The notes: a model not told the origin generated them from the sequence alone. A DNA stretch of 64,000 nucleotides from Robiginitomaculum sp. (GCA_016765135.1 JAESQN010000033.1:59754-123753), one strand, 5' to 3'; positions 7,917 through 17,550 are shown, counted from the stretch's first letter. Program-made: numbers and translations.

Positions 7917-9983
7917 ATGATTTATCGTTGGAATACAGCAAATTTAGTAAAAAGCGCTTGGAAAATTTTACTTGGTTTTGTCTTGGTGGGTATGTTTACG
8001 GCTCATGCTACGGCAAATACAACCACGCCTACGCCGCGTATCAAACCCACCGTTCCCCATACATCCGCGCTCCTGACCAAGCATGACGCTAATAATTTCA
8101 GACAAGGCATGCGCGCCGCCGACCAGAGAAAATGGGACAATGTCGAACGATATAAGCGGCGTATTAGCGACCCGACTGCCCAAAACATTCTCGACTGGCG
8201 TCAGGCTGTCGATGACCCTTATGTGTCCATGAAGTTACTGACCAAAGTCGCACAAACCCAATCAGACTGGCCGCGCATGACCCGTATCCGCGCCAAAGCC
8301 GAAATACATTTGTTTGACCGTCCTTTATCACCCCGCAAGACAATAAGCTGGTTTCAAGGTGCTGAGCCAATTTCCGGTGAAGGTAGAGCCGCCCTGGCCC
8401 GCGCTTATTATAAACAAGGACAAAACGACATTGCAGACCGCTGGCTTAGATCCGCTTGGCGCGATGCCAAATTAACCCGTGACCGCCAACGCACATTATA
8501 CCGCCGCTATAAACACCGCCTGACCCCCGAAGACCATGCCGCCCGTGCAGATCATTTGATTTGGTTGGGGCGGCGTTATTACGGGAGCGCGGGCGGGTTA
8601 TCGTCCATGATGAACGCGTCCGACCGAGCATTGATGGACGCTCGTATGCGGGTCGGTGCCAATCGCAAGGGTATGGACAAGGCTGTTAAATCCGTACCAG
8701 CTATATTGCAGGGAGATACGGGCCTATTGTTTGAGCGCGCTCGCTGGCGCCGCATCAAACGCACGGAAGTTTCTGCGCTTGAACCACTTCTCAAAATCAC
8801 CACCCCGGCACGCACGCAACAAGGCAAAAACCGGGTCTGGATTGAAAAAAAGCGGATGATCTATTGGGCGCTCCCTAAAAAACGCTACCAGGACGCCTAT
8901 GATTTAACCTTGCACCACGGTCTAACATCGGGTGCAAATTTCGCCGATGCTGAATTTCTGGCTGGCTGGCTGGCATTGACCAAACTTAACAAACCGAAGC
9001 TGGCCCTGGAACATTTCACCACTTTGAAAAATGGTGTGTCTCTACCGGTTTCAACCGGGCGGGCCAGTTACTGGATGGGGCGGGCGGCAGAAGCCATGGG
9101 CGGCCAAAATGCTCGCGCCTATTATGCGGATGCAGCAAAATACCCCAATGTCTATTACGGGCAATTAGCGTCCGAACGCATTAACCAAGGCTTTGCCTTT
9201 ATCGACCTGCCTGCCGAAAATGTCGGCGCATCCGACGGGATTGATTTCGATAACCGTGAACTGATACGCGCACTGCATATGCTCGGCGAAATTCAGGCAG
9301 AACGTAGCTTTAATCAGTTTTCTTTTCATCTTGACGATATTTTTGAACAGGCACATGAGCTAACGCAACTTTCGCAACTGGGCAAAAAATACGGTTATAT
9401 GAAACCATCCGTTCGCGCCGCCAAACAGGCTGGCAGGCTCGATACCATGTTGACGGAATCGGGCTACCCCAAGCCAGATGTGATCATCGGACTTTCGTCC
9501 AATTTCGACATCCCATTCGTGCTGGCCATTGCCCGGCAAGAAAGCGAATTTAACACCAAAGCCCGCTCCCATGCCAGCGCCCACGGCCTGATGCAAATGA
9601 TCAATGCCACTGCCAAGGCAACAGCCCGCAAGGCCCGCCTGCCCTATCAACAAGCCTGGCTCACGGACGATCCTGAATATGCCGCCAAACTTGGCTCTCA
9701 TCATATCAATGATTTACTGGTTGAATTTGACGGCTCCTATATTATGGCCGCCGCCGCTTATAATGCTGGCGGTGGGCGTGTGCGCAAATGGAATAAAGCT
9801 TACGGCGACCCCAGGCGCGGGCAAATTGACCCCATAGACTGGATCGAAAGCATCCCGTTTAGTGAGACCCGCAATTATGTCCAGCGGGTCATGGAGAATA
9901 TGGAGGTTTACCGCGCCCGCCTCAATAACAATCAAACCCAGCTACAATTGGTACACAATATGACCAATGGGGCTTATCGGTAA
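7917..9983 (+). CDS. Soluble lytic murein transglycosylase (Slt70-like)
   Basis: The enzyme cuts peptidoglycan with formation of 1,6-anhydromuramic ends in the periplasm. The 688-residue protein has an N-terminal signal or anchor (residues 10-34), a long alpha-helical superhelix with many RAxWRRI- and ALARAYY-like helices, and a C-terminal GH23 SLT domain. The catalytic Glu542 lies in AIARQESEFNTKARSHASAHGLMQM, and AAAYNAGGGRV and WIESIPFSETRNYVQRVMEN follow. The length is close to that of E. coli Slt70. It is divergent from dapA. Confidence 0.92.
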   Translation: MIYRWNTANLVKSAWKILLGFVLVGMFTAHATANTTTPTPRIKPTVPHTSALLTKHDANNFRQGMRAADQRKWDNVERYKRRISDPTAQNILDWRQAVDDPYVSMKLLTKVAQTQSDWPRMTRIRAKAEIHLFDRPLSPRKTISWFQGAEPISGEGRAALARAYYKQGQNDIADRWLRSAWRDAKLTRDRQRTLYRRYKHRLTPEDHAARADHLIWLGRRYYGSAGGLSSMMNASDRALMDARMRVGANRKGMDKAVKSVPAILQGDTGLLFERARWRRIKRTEVSALEPLLKITTPARTQQGKNRVWIEKKRMIYWALPKKRYQDAYDLTLHHGLTSGANFADAEFLAGWLALTKLNKPKLALEHFTTLKNGVSLPVSTGRASYWMGRAAEAMGGQNARAYYADAAKYPNVYYGQLASERINQGFAFIDLPAENVGASDGIDFDNRELIRALHMLGEIQAERSFNQFSFHLDDIFEQAHELTQLSQLGKKYGYMKPSVRAAKQAGRLDTMLTESGYPKPDVIIGLSSNFDIPFVLAIARQESEFNTKARSHASAHGLMQMINATAKATARKARLPYQQAWLTDDPEYAAKLGSHHINDLLVEFDGSYIMAAAAYNAGGGRVRKWNKAYGDPRRGQIDPIDWIESIPFSETRNYVQRVMENMEVYRARLNNNQTQLQLVHNMTNGAYR

Positions 9984-10047
9984 TATCCGTTTTTCATTGT
10001 TGTTGGTGAATTACCCTCTATAGTCTCCCAAAGTATTTTGGGAAATT

Positions 10048-11193
10048 ATGAAAATTCTTCTGGTTACAGATGCTTGGGAACCGCAGATGAACGGGGTGGT
10101 GCGCACCTTGTCCAAAACGGTGGAAGAATGCCGCAAGGCCGGGCATATTGTCGAAATTATCGCGCCTGGCGACGGGTTCTTGACCTTACCCTTGCCGACC
10201 TATCCCGACATTAAAATCTCCTTGTTTCCCAAACGCGAGGTGGAGCGGCGCCTTGTCATGTTTGCCCCTGATGCCGTGCATATTGCTACGGAAGGGCCGC
10301 TCGGTTGGGCGGCACGAGCCTTGTGTCTAAAATGGGGTATGCCGTTTACTACCTCCTACCACACCAAATTTCCGGAATATGTCCATGCGCGCTTTCCGTT
10401 TATCCCTATTTTCATTGCTTACAAATTCGTACGCTCATTCCACAATGCCTGTGGCCGTATCATGGTAACCACACCGTCTATGATGAAGTTTTTACAAGCT
10501 CGAGGCTTTGAGAATTTGGCAGTTTGGGCCCGTGGTGTGGATTTGACACAGTTCAAACCCGAACTTCGTTTGGAAGGCGGAGAGGATATGTATGCCGACA
10601 TGCCCCGCCCGGTATTTATCAATGTTGGCCGGGTTGCCGTTGAGAAAAATATCGAGACCTTCCTCGCCCTGGATTTACCCGGCAGCAAAGTCGTCATCGG
10701 CGACGGGCCAAGCCTGACCGCCTTACAAAAAAAATACGCAGGCAAGGCGGAATTTGTCGGTGCAAAATTCGGTGCCGAATTGGCACGACACTATGCCGAT
10801 GCGGATGTGTTCGTATTTCCAAGCAAAACCGATACATTCGGTTTGGTGATCATCGAAGCCATGGCCACGGGTACACCTGTGGCAGGATACCCAGTCAGCG
10901 GGCCAATAGATATCATTCCGGGATCTGGAGCCGGGGTTGTGGACGAAGATTTGCGACTAGCGGCGCTCGCCTGCTTAGAGTTGGAACGCAACACGGCGGT
11001 AAAACATGCCAAAAATTATTCATGGGAAAAAGTAGCCTCGGATTTTGTCAGCTTGTTAGAACCCGAGACCGAACCAAAACGGCGACTTAGATGGCGGCGC
11101 GCCAGACGGGTAATAAAGCTGGCAGCGGCTCCCTGGCGTATATTTAAAAAATTAGCCCGCCGCATTGGACGCCTGGTCAAAACCGGAAAATAA
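10048..11193 (+). CDS. Glycosyltransferase family 4 (GT1-like)
   Basis: The 381-residue GT-B enzyme resembles the GDP-mannose- or UDP-sugar-dependent lipid glycosyltransferases of alphaproteobacteria. The N-terminal acceptor domain begins MKILLVTDAWEPQMNGVVRTL, and the donor domain shows FINVGRVAVEKNIETFL, VVIGDGPSL and the EX7E motif region FPSKTDTFGLVIIEAMATGTPVAGYPVSGP. The last 40 residues are rich in Arg and Trp, consistent with membrane-surface attachment. The sugar and the acceptor cannot be told from sequence. It follows the transglycosylase by 64 nt. Confidence 0.88.
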   Translation: MKILLVTDAWEPQMNGVVRTLSKTVEECRKAGHIVEIIAPGDGFLTLPLPTYPDIKISLFPKREVERRLVMFAPDAVHIATEGPLGWAARALCLKWGMPFTTSYHTKFPEYVHARFPFIPIFIAYKFVRSFHNACGRIMVTTPSMMKFLQARGFENLAVWARGVDLTQFKPELRLEGGEDMYADMPRPVFINVGRVAVEKNIETFLALDLPGSKVVIGDGPSLTALQKKYAGKAEFVGAKFGAELARHYADADVFVFPSKTDTFGLVIIEAMATGTPVAGYPVSGPIDIIPGSGAGVVDEDLRLAALACLELERNTAVKHAKNYSWEKVASDFVSLLEPETEPKRRLRWRRARRVIKLAAAPWRIFKKLARRIGRLVKTGK

Positions 11194-11233
11194 CATTTAA
11201 TGAAGTACGATAATTCTACGCTCAACTCTCTTA

Positions 11234-11281
11234 CATATATAAACTATTAAACTAATATATTAGTTTAATAGTTTATATATG
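11234..11281. repeat. Perfect 48-bp palindrome
   Basis: Two 24-bp arms are exact reverse complements without any spacer. The centre lies between 11257 and 11258, and each arm contains TAAACTATTAAACTAATAT. It is almost pure A+T and starts 41 nt after the glycosyltransferase stop. It could be a bidirectional transcription end or a protein-binding site. A clean T tract is absent. Confidence 0.85.
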
Positions 11282-11563
11282 CTAAAGCTCTACAATTTTA
11301 AAGTTATGGCATTGGCAAAAATAGCTTGGTGTATAGTCCCTGTGTTATATGATACACAACTAAGAAGTCGGAAGAAGTGGATATTTGAAACAAAAAATGA
11401 CAATGTTAACGATTAATGATTCCGCCCTGAACAAATACCTCTCTACTCTTGTCATTCTCCTGAAAATCAGCATAAATAGAGCCAAGCATAGGAGAATCGC
11501 CTTCAGATATACGCGCACAAAACGACAATTGGCCCTACTGACCTCCCATAACAGGAGAGCGAT
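11282..11563. other. Non-coding stretch upstream of HNH gene
   Basis: I see no convincing gene here. A 62-codon frame that overlaps the HNH start has no ribosome site and no recognisable motif. The stretch probably carries the HNH promoter. TTGGCA at 11312 and TATAGT at 11332 are present but only 14 nt apart. Confidence 0.5.
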
Positions 11564-12163
11564 ATGGGCTTGATACATGAAATGCCGGCATTGCCCAAAG
11601 CCGTTGTTCCAGGGGCCGTTGTAAACGGCTCGCATCCTTGTCTGGTGCTTAACGCGGATTACCAACCACTTAGTTATTATCCCCTGTCGCTTTGGTCATG
11701 GCAAGATGCGGTTAAGGCCGTATTTTTAGATCGGGTCAGTATCATCGGCGAATATGAACAAGAAGTCCGTTCAGCCAACTTTGCCATGCCCGTCCCGTCT
11801 GTGGTGGCGCTGAAAGAATTTGTGCCGCAAAACCGTGCGCCAGCTTTCACAAGGTTTAATTTATTTCTGCGTGACGGTTTTGCCTGCGTCTATTGCGGGT
11901 GCGGCAAAGAGCTAACCTTTGACCATGTAATCCCGCGCCGGTTGGGCGGCAAAACCAGTTGGGACAATATTGTTGCGGCTTGCTCAAACTGTAACCTTAA
12001 GAAAGGTGGGCGTATGTTGCGCAAAGCTGGCATGGCTATGATGCGACAACCGACTCAGCCCAGTATCTACGAATTGCAATCCCAGGGCAGGCGTTTTCCA
12101 CCTGGCTATCTCCATGAAAGTTGGTTAGATTTCCTATATTGGGATGTGGAGTTGGAAACGTAA
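11564..12163 (+). CDS. HNH endonuclease family protein
   Basis: The 199-residue protein belongs to the solitary HNH family found in nearly all alphaproteobacteria. It opens with the conserved HPCLVLNADYQPLSYYPLSLWSWQDAVKAV segment. The HNH core follows: RDGFACVYCG with a zinc CxxC, then LTFDHVIPRRLGGKTSWDNIVAACSNCNLKKGGR with the catalytic His and a second CxxC. ATG 11564 has an AGGAGA ribosome site. Its stop overlaps the start of the cyclophilin gene by one base, so the two are coupled. The biological role of this family is not known. Confidence 0.9.
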   Translation: MGLIHEMPALPKAVVPGAVVNGSHPCLVLNADYQPLSYYPLSLWSWQDAVKAVFLDRVSIIGEYEQEVRSANFAMPVPSVVALKEFVPQNRAPAFTRFNLFLRDGFACVYCGCGKELTFDHVIPRRLGGKTSWDNIVAACSNCNLKKGGRMLRKAGMAMMRQPTQPSIYELQSQGRRFPPGYLHESWLDFLYWDVELET

Positions 12164-12768
12164 TGCGCTGGTTTTTATTAAAAATTACAATCATGGTCTT
12201 GGCACTAACTTTAGTAGCTTGCGCGGCGGAGAAAACCGCTCGAGTGGTGTTTGAAACCGACCTCGGAGATATCGAAATTGAAGTCTATAAAAACCGCGCC
12301 CCGCTCACGGCAGATAATTTCCTCTATTATGTGGATAATAATCTATATGACGGAGAGGGTTTTTACCGGACCGTACGCCCCGAAACTGATCCCCGGAACA
12401 TGGGTATGCAACTTATCCAGGGCGGGCTATTGTCCACGGAAACGGTGACCGCACATATTGACCACGAGACAACGCAGATGTCCGGCCTCAGTCATATTGA
12501 CGGGGCGGTATCAATGGCCCGCGATGAACCTGGGACTGGCTCTGCGGCTTATTTCTTTATCTCTATTGGCGACAATACATTCCTGGACTACGGCGGGTCG
12601 CGCAATCCGGACGGGCAAGGTTACGCCGTATTTGGCAAGGTGGTTAAAGGCATGGATGTAGTCCGCGCCATTCAAATGCGCAAAACCGGCGGCCCCAGCG
12701 AAAACTCGGCCACAAATGGTCAAATCCTGACCAAATCCGTGACGATTATTTCCGCCAAGCGAAAATAA
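12163..12768 (+). CDS. Cyclophilin-type peptidyl-prolyl isomerase, lipoprotein
   Basis: The 201-residue protein begins with a signal and lipobox (LTLVAC, Cys near residue 18), so it should be attached to a membrane on the periplasmic side. The cyclophilin fold follows: VVFETDLGDIEIEVYKNRAPLTADNFLYYVD, GFYRTVRP, IQGG, GAVSMARDEPGTGSAAYFFISIGDN and YAVFGKVVKGMDVV. ATG 12163 is preferred over one at 12121 because it gives a proper signal peptide and overlaps the HNH stop (TAATG). Confidence 0.9.
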   Translation: MRWFLLKITIMVLALTLVACAAEKTARVVFETDLGDIEIEVYKNRAPLTADNFLYYVDNNLYDGEGFYRTVRPETDPRNMGMQLIQGGLLSTETVTAHIDHETTQMSGLSHIDGAVSMARDEPGTGSAAYFFISIGDNTFLDYGGSRNPDGQGYAVFGKVVKGMDVVRAIQMRKTGGPSENSATNGQILTKSVTIISAKRK

Positions 12769-12800
12769 GAGCTATATTTGTAGGTTTTGGATCGTAGGGT

Positions 12801-12888
12801 TGTAGGGTGGATTAGCCTTTTGGCGTAATCCACCGTGCGGTGTGTGCCAATGGTGGATTACGCGCAAGAGGCGCTAATCCACCCTACA
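12801..12888. repeat. Inverted repeat D between convergent genes
   Basis: TGTAGGGTGGATTAGC at 12801-12816 is matched in inverted orientation at 12873-12888, and the inner arms GCGTAATCCACC and GGTGGATTACGC extend the stem. It sits between the convergent cyclophilin and thioredoxin-fold genes, where the transcript could fold into a long hairpin and end both transcripts. One arm recurs at 364-379. Confidence 0.8.
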
Positions 12889-12918
12889 GAACCCTGTCGT
12901 AACGTTACAAACATCTAT

Positions 12919-13470
12919 CTACTTCCATTTGATAGAACAGCCCATAGACGGGATTTGCTCCTTTGGCCCCTTGCCCGTTTCTGCGACCAATTTCATAGCC
13001 TCAAACAACTCGCGCCTGGCATCTGCGGGGCCAGCACCACTTCGAGATGCATCAAGTCGTCCCCGATATTGCAAACCACCCGCCTTGTCGAAACCAAAGA
13101 AATCTGGCGTACATACGGCACCGTAGGTACGGGCTATTTCCTGACCAGCATCGTGCAAATACGGAAATGTGAAACCTGTTCTGGCCTTTTGCTCGCTCAT
13201 ACCCTCTGGCCCGTCCTCGGGGTAATTGATCACATCATTGGCAGCAATAGCCGCCACACCAATGCCCAGCTTAATCAGCTCTTTGGCATCTCGGGCAATG
13301 CGAGATTCAATGGCCAACACATAAGGACAGTGGTTAGAGATAAACATTATCAGCGTACCGTTTGGCCCTTTAATGTCCGCGTATCTGTAGGTCTCACCGT
13401 CCAGACCGGGCAAAGCAAAATCCGGAGCCTGCCAGCCAAAATCACATATAGGTGTGTGTAGCAAGGCCAC
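12919..13470 (-). CDS. Thioredoxin-fold redoxin (AhpC/TSA-like)
   Basis: The 183-residue protein has a redoxin fold. It opens with GWQAPDFALPGLDGETYRYADIKGPNGTLIMFISNHCPYVL, where the CPY cysteine takes the place of a CxxC. The PEDGPEGMSEQKA and YGAVCTPDFFGFD motifs and the closing PSMGCSIKWK are typical of a widespread family annotated only as thioredoxin family protein. It is likely to act in thiol redox chemistry in the cytoplasm, as no signal is seen. It follows rpe on the minus strand by 2 nt. Confidence 0.85.
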   Translation of the reverse strand: MALLHTPICDFGWQAPDFALPGLDGETYRYADIKGPNGTLIMFISNHCPYVLAIESRIARDAKELIKLGIGVAAIAANDVINYPEDGPEGMSEQKARTGFTFPYLHDAGQEIARTYGAVCTPDFFGFDKAGGLQYRGRLDASRSGAGPADARRELFEAMKLVAETGKGPKEQIPSMGCSIKWK

Positions 13471-13472
13471 CG

Positions 13473-14159
13473 CTATGCCCTTGTCTTAACGGCAGCATTT
13501 GCCGCATCACGAATAGCTTTGATATTGGCGGCGTAAATACTTTCGTCTTGCGCACCTTTGCCAAAGACGGCTGAACCCGCCACAAGCACATCGGCTCCGG
13601 CTGCGGCCACTAATGGAGCTGTCTTCGGGTTGATACCGCCGTCTACTTCAATCAAAATATCGCGCTTGCCTATCATAGTCTTGAGATCACGGATTTTCTG
13701 GATTTGTGACGGCAAAAAGCTCTGTCCGCCAAAACCGGGGTTAACCGACATGACAATGATTAAATCAAGCCTGTCCAGGACATGTTCAAGCACGTTGATA
13801 GGTGTTGACGGGTTGAGAGCGACACCGGCTTTCGGACCAAGCTCGCGAATAACTTGTAGGGTGCGGTCAAGATGCGGGTGAGCTTCGGGATGAACGGAGA
13901 TATAATCCGCGCCCGCTTTGGCAAATGCACTCAACAACCCGTCCGCAGGCGCCATCATTAAATGCACGTCCATAACGGTTTTAATATGCGGCCTAATCCA
14001 CTTACACACGCCCGGCCCAATGGTCAGATTGGGCACAAAATGATTGTCCATCACATCCACATGCACCCAATCGCACCCCGCGCTTTCAATGGCCCGGATT
14101 TCACGCCCAAGCTGGGCAAAATCCGCAGATAAGATGGACGGTGATATTTTTATGGACAT
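13473..14159 (-). CDS. rpe: Ribulose-phosphate 3-epimerase
   Basis: This enzyme interconverts ribulose-5-phosphate and xylulose-5-phosphate in the pentose phosphate pathway. The 228-residue TIM barrel opens with [15 protein letters not shown] and shows metal-binding [16 protein letters not shown] and MDVHLM, the flexible loop [22 protein letters not shown] and GSAVFGK at the phosphate site. All expected residues are present. It begins the rpe-redoxin pair. Confidence 0.97.
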   Translation of the reverse strand: MSIKISPSILSADFAQLGREIRAIESAGCDWVHVDVMDNHFVPNLTIGPGVCKWIRPHIKTVMDVHLMMAPADGLLSAFAKAGADYISVHPEAHPHLDRTLQVIRELGPKAGVALNPSTPINVLEHVLDRLDLIIVMSVNPGFGGQSFLPSQIQKIRDLKTMIGKRDILIEVDGGINPKTAPLVAAAGADVLVAGSAVFGKGAQDESIYAANIKAIRDAANAAVKTRA

Positions 14160-14513
14160 TTAGGAAGCTCCGAGTTTTGTTCTAACTGCGATAGATTACA
14201 TATACTCTAATGGAATGTCTTGAATACTGTTGCAAGTTTTTTGTGCTCCTCTTCTTTTCTCTCCCCTCCCTCCCGATCATACCCAACTTGATTGGGTATC
14301 CAGCGAATAAAGGATGGGCGAAGCCCATACATTACTGATGAAATTGAATCCCCGGCTATATTTACTGGGATAAGAACCAGAAATGATCGGATGTGGGCAG
14401 TGGTTTTTGTACCCGGAAAAGATTAAACCGCTGAAAATGCCTACCTTCTATTTTCTCCACCGCCCCCTCAAACTTCCCCTTGCACTACCGCGCATTTGGC
14501 ATAGGCTTCCATC
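14160..14513. other. Intergenic region between rpe and trkH
   Basis: No gene is visible in these 354 bases. They must hold the divergent promoters of rpe and trkH. A short hairpin at about 14280-14300 (ATACCCAA, CTTGA, TTGGGTAT) followed by CCAG resembles the first half of repeat family C (28984-29074, 33481-33570) and is probably a degraded relative. Confidence 0.5.
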
Positions 14514-15962
14514 ATGCCTGATTTGCGTCCCGTATTGTTTATTGTTGGCCTGATGATTGCCGGGCTTGGGGCCGCTATGCTTATTCCCATGTTGGTGGAT
14601 TTGGCCCATAAGGGGGAGAGCTGGCAAGCCTTTGCTATATCTGGATTTATAACTGCCTTGCTTGGTAGCGTCGTGGCCTTATCCAGCTACACCCCAAAAG
14701 CCCGGATGAGTGCCAGAGGGGCCTTTTTATTGACGGTTTCTTCATGGGTTATTTTGGCATTTGTCGGGGCATTGCCGTTTATTTTGCAAGAAAGCTCCAT
14801 GTCCTTTACCGATGCTTATTTCGAATCTATGTCTGGGCTGACCACGACTGGATCAACGGTGATGACCGGGCTAGATGATGCGCCTCGGGGAATTTTACTG
14901 TGGCGGGCCATGTTGCAATGGTACGGCGGTGTGGGGATTATCATTACCGCCATCGCTATTTTGCCGCGCTTAAACATTGGTGGTATGCAATTGTTTCGCG
15001 CCGAATGGTTTGATCCTATGGGCAAGATATTACCTCGCGCCGGGCAAATCGCTACCGGGATTGGTATCGCCTATATCGGACTAACCGTCATTTGCGCCAT
15101 CAGCTATAACATGCTCGGCATAGATATGTTCGATGCTATTTGTTTGGCCATGACCACCATAGCCACGGGCGGGTTTACCAATTCGGATGCGAGCTTTGCT
15201 GGTTATGCGGATAGCGGCGCGGATATGGTTGCCACGCTTTTCATGATTTTGGCATCCCTGCCCTTTGCCGCCTATGTTTTGGCCATGCGCGGTAATTTAT
15301 CCGCCATTTACAAAAACCCGCAAACCCGTGGGTTCTTGCTGGTCTTATTTGCCCTTATTATGGTGATGACGGCTTATATGACCATGAACAATTATAGCTC
15401 AACCGCCCATCCGCTTCGCCTGGCCATGTTCAATATTACCTCCATCATCACGGGTACGGGCTATAGCTTTGGTGATTACCAGGCATGGGGGCCGTTAGCG
15501 GTTGGTGTGTTTTTCTCCGCTATGTTCATCGGTGGGTGCGCCGGGTCAACGTCCTGTTCTATAAAAATTTTCCGCTACCAGGTCGCTTTCGAAGCCCTGC
15601 GGGCTTATGTGGTGCGTATGCCGCGCCGCCGTGCCGTGTCACCCATGCGCTACGGCGGCAAGCCTTTGCCCAAATCCGCCGTCTACTCAGTCATGGGTTT
15701 CTTTTTTATCTTTATGATGTGTTACGCCGTGACGGCAATCCTGCTATCGCTCATGGGACTGGACGAAATTACGGCTTTGTCTGCGGCGGCAACAGCCATC
15801 ACAAATGTCGGCCCTGGCCTTGGTGATATTGTCGGGCCTACGGGCACATTTCAACCCCTGCCCAACGCCGCCAAATGGGTGATGTCAATGGCCATGATTG
15901 TTGGGCGGCTGGAAATCATCCCCGTCCTAGTGGTGTTAAACCCGTCATTTTGGCGGGCTTAA
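14514..15962 (+). CDS. trkH: TrkH family potassium uptake protein
   Basis: The 482-residue inner-membrane protein has four repeats of the M1-pore-M2 pattern. The selectivity-filter segments are visible as TTTGST, TIATGGF, ITGTGYSF and TNVGPGLG, which fits the K+ or Na+ transporters of the Trk/Ktr group. Residues 350-400 include GGCAGSTSCSIK and a basic cytoplasmic loop. The regulatory partner TrkA is not nearby. The last 4 nt overlap the end of the convergent hslO gene. Confidence 0.94.
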   Translation: MPDLRPVLFIVGLMIAGLGAAMLIPMLVDLAHKGESWQAFAISGFITALLGSVVALSSYTPKARMSARGAFLLTVSSWVILAFVGALPFILQESSMSFTDAYFESMSGLTTTGSTVMTGLDDAPRGILLWRAMLQWYGGVGIIITAIAILPRLNIGGMQLFRAEWFDPMGKILPRAGQIATGIGIAYIGLTVICAISYNMLGIDMFDAICLAMTTIATGGFTNSDASFAGYADSGADMVATLFMILASLPFAAYVLAMRGNLSAIYKNPQTRGFLLVLFALIMVMTAYMTMNNYSSTAHPLRLAMFNITSIITGTGYSFGDYQAWGPLAVGVFFSAMFIGGCAGSTSCSIKIFRYQVAFEALRAYVVRMPRRRAVSPMRYGGKPLPKSAVYSVMGFFFIFMMCYAVTAILLSLMGLDEITALSAAATAITNVGPGLGDIVGPTGTFQPLPNAAKWVMSMAMIVGRLEIIPVLVVLNPSFWRA

Positions 15963-16891
15963 TCCGTTAAATCTTCCGGTGTAAACACATAGTCTGTCGC
16001 ACAAAATTCACACTTTGCCGTAAGTTTTCCGTCTATAAACATATCGTCTTGATCTTTAACCTCGAAACTTTTCAAGCTCTCCAATAGACGCTCCCGCGAA
16101 CAGGAGCATTGTGCACGTACATGCTTTGGTGTGTCCACGCGCACACCAAGTTCGTGAAACAAACGGTACAGAACCTGCTCGCTGGCCAAATCCGGATCGA
16201 GCAATTCTTCATCTTTTAGCGTACCCATAACGGCTTTGCTCAATTCCCATGCTTCATCAGTATCGCCGCGCCCGGCATCACCGGCAACACGCTGCACCAT
16301 CAAGCCGCCGCCGCGCCATTGCGGGTCTTGATCTGGCATGTGTAAGCGCCCGACGGCAAGCCTAATACGTGTCGGAACCTGTTCGCTTTGTTTGAAAAAA
16401 TGCTCGGCGCAATCGGCCAAGCTCGCACCTTCTATGGCGGAAATACCTTGGTAGTTTTCCCGGCTCCCATCAGGTTCAATGGTCATGGCAAATGTACCCC
16501 CGCCCATCAGGGTTTTAGCATCTGGTCGTGTATTATTTTTGGAGTTTTCCGCTAAAATGCGTTCCAAACTCGCCGGGTCAAACCGCGCATAGGCCCGCAT
16601 ATTTCCGTCCGTTGTACATTCGGCCGCTAGCAGAGAAACCGCGCCTTCATTGGTGCCGTGGGCTTGCACCAAAAACCGGCCTTTGAATTTGAGCGCATCT
16701 GCCACCAAGGCGCTGATCATCACGGCTTCGCCGAGCAAGGTGGCCACACTGTTCGGGTATCTGTCCCCGCCCAAGACCTCATCAAGCGCCGTACCAAGAC
16801 GCAAAATACGCCCGCGCACGGCCCCATCACCAATTTGCACGGCGGCGATTTGGTTGTCCGTCATTTTAGGGTTTTTGGCTTGCGCGTTCAT
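15959..16891 (-). CDS. hslO: Hsp33 family redox-regulated chaperone
   Basis: Hsp33 is a holdase that is activated when its zinc cysteines are oxidised. The 310-residue protein carries them near the C-terminus as CxC (Cys262, Cys264) and CxxC (Cys294, Cys297). N-terminal features include VATLLGEAVMISALVADALKFKGRFLVQAHGTNEGAV. It is the last gene after the membrane Hsp70 module, 64 nt downstream, so several protein-quality genes sit together. It ends with a 4-nt convergent overlap with trkH. Confidence 0.95.
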   Translation of the reverse strand: MNAQAKNPKMTDNQIAAVQIGDGAVRGRILRLGTALDEVLGGDRYPNSVATLLGEAVMISALVADALKFKGRFLVQAHGTNEGAVSLLAAECTTDGNMRAYARFDPASLERILAENSKNNTRPDAKTLMGGGTFAMTIEPDGSRENYQGISAIEGASLADCAEHFFKQSEQVPTRIRLAVGRLHMPDQDPQWRGGGLMVQRVAGDAGRGDTDEAWELSKAVMGTLKDEELLDPDLASEQVLYRLFHELGVRVDTPKHVRAQCSCSRERLLESLKSFEVKDQDDMFIDGKLTAKCEFCATDYVFTPEDLTD

Positions 16892-16955
16892 ATATCATAT
16901 CCAGTGGTTGGAATCTCTATAGGCCAAATGGTGTGCCTGCTAGGAAATACAAGCT

Positions 16956-17531
16956 TTAATCCACCACTTTAATGCGGATGGATTTTAGCTCCATCGTATC
17001 GTTTTTTCCTTCTTCACCTGGCCAGATACCGACATAATCATTGCCCGGTTTGCCTTGGGGTGGTTTGGGTTTAAAAATAAATGTGTAATCGGCAAATTCT
17101 TTGGTGAGTGTAAACTTATGCCAAGGGCTATCCCCGGCCCCAATTGTGAAATACCCGGCACTAAATCCGTCCAATGGGTCAACCCGCCCTGAACGGGCCG
17201 TGAATGTAACCTCTAGTTTACGGCCACCAAAAGCTTTTTCGTAATTTGGTGCCAAAACACCAAATACACCCGCCGATGGCCCGGCCAATGCACGTGTGTT
17301 ATTGGAGGACAGCACCGCCAGCAAAGGTTTTTCGTCTTGTCCATCAATATAGCTGACAAATGTACCGGGCGCCGCCGTCAAACTTTGCAATCTTGAACCA
17401 CTCAGCAGATAACCATCCGTCATAATGTCCCTGGGTCGGCCCTCAGGGTTGTTGAGGCCGGGCCATAAGGCGAATGCAATAATTCCGGCAAGGGCCAGCA
17501 TAAACAATGGATAAAACAATCGGTCTTTCAT
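16956..17531 (-). CDS. Hypothetical single-pass membrane protein of Hsp70 module
   Basis: I do not recognise this 191-residue protein. It has one transmembrane segment near the N-terminus (YPLFMLALAGIIAFALWPGL), so most of it should be outside the cytoplasm. The remainder looks all-beta, with many Gly and aromatic residues (LEVTFTARSGRVDPLDGFSAGYFTIGAG), and ends in MELKSIRIKVVD, like a jelly-roll or carbohydrate-binding-type fold. I chose ATG 17531 with AAAGGAACG upstream. It starts 19 nt after the Hsp70-like gene, so it is very likely co-transcribed and may be the periplasmic part of that module. Confidence 0.75.
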   Translation of the reverse strand: MKDRLFYPLFMLALAGIIAFALWPGLNNPEGRPRDIMTDGYLLSGSRLQSLTAAPGTFVSYIDGQDEKPLLAVLSSNNTRALAGPSAGVFGVLAPNYEKAFGGRKLEVTFTARSGRVDPLDGFSAGYFTIGAGDSPWHKFTLTKEFADYTFIFKPKPPQGKPGNDYVGIWPGEEGKNDTMELKSIRIKVVD

Positions 17532-17550
17532 ACGTTCCTTTACCTGCCTG

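Noticed and set aside
11234..11281. Telomere-resolution (protelomerase) site
   Set aside because: A perfect palindrome of this size fits by shape only. No protelomerase or plasmid gene is present and the site is internal to a chromosome-like region.
16892..16955. Linker frame between orf191 and hslO
   Set aside because: There is an open stretch that ends at the hslO ATGA, but it contains no ATG, GTG or TTG start in frame and no repeat.
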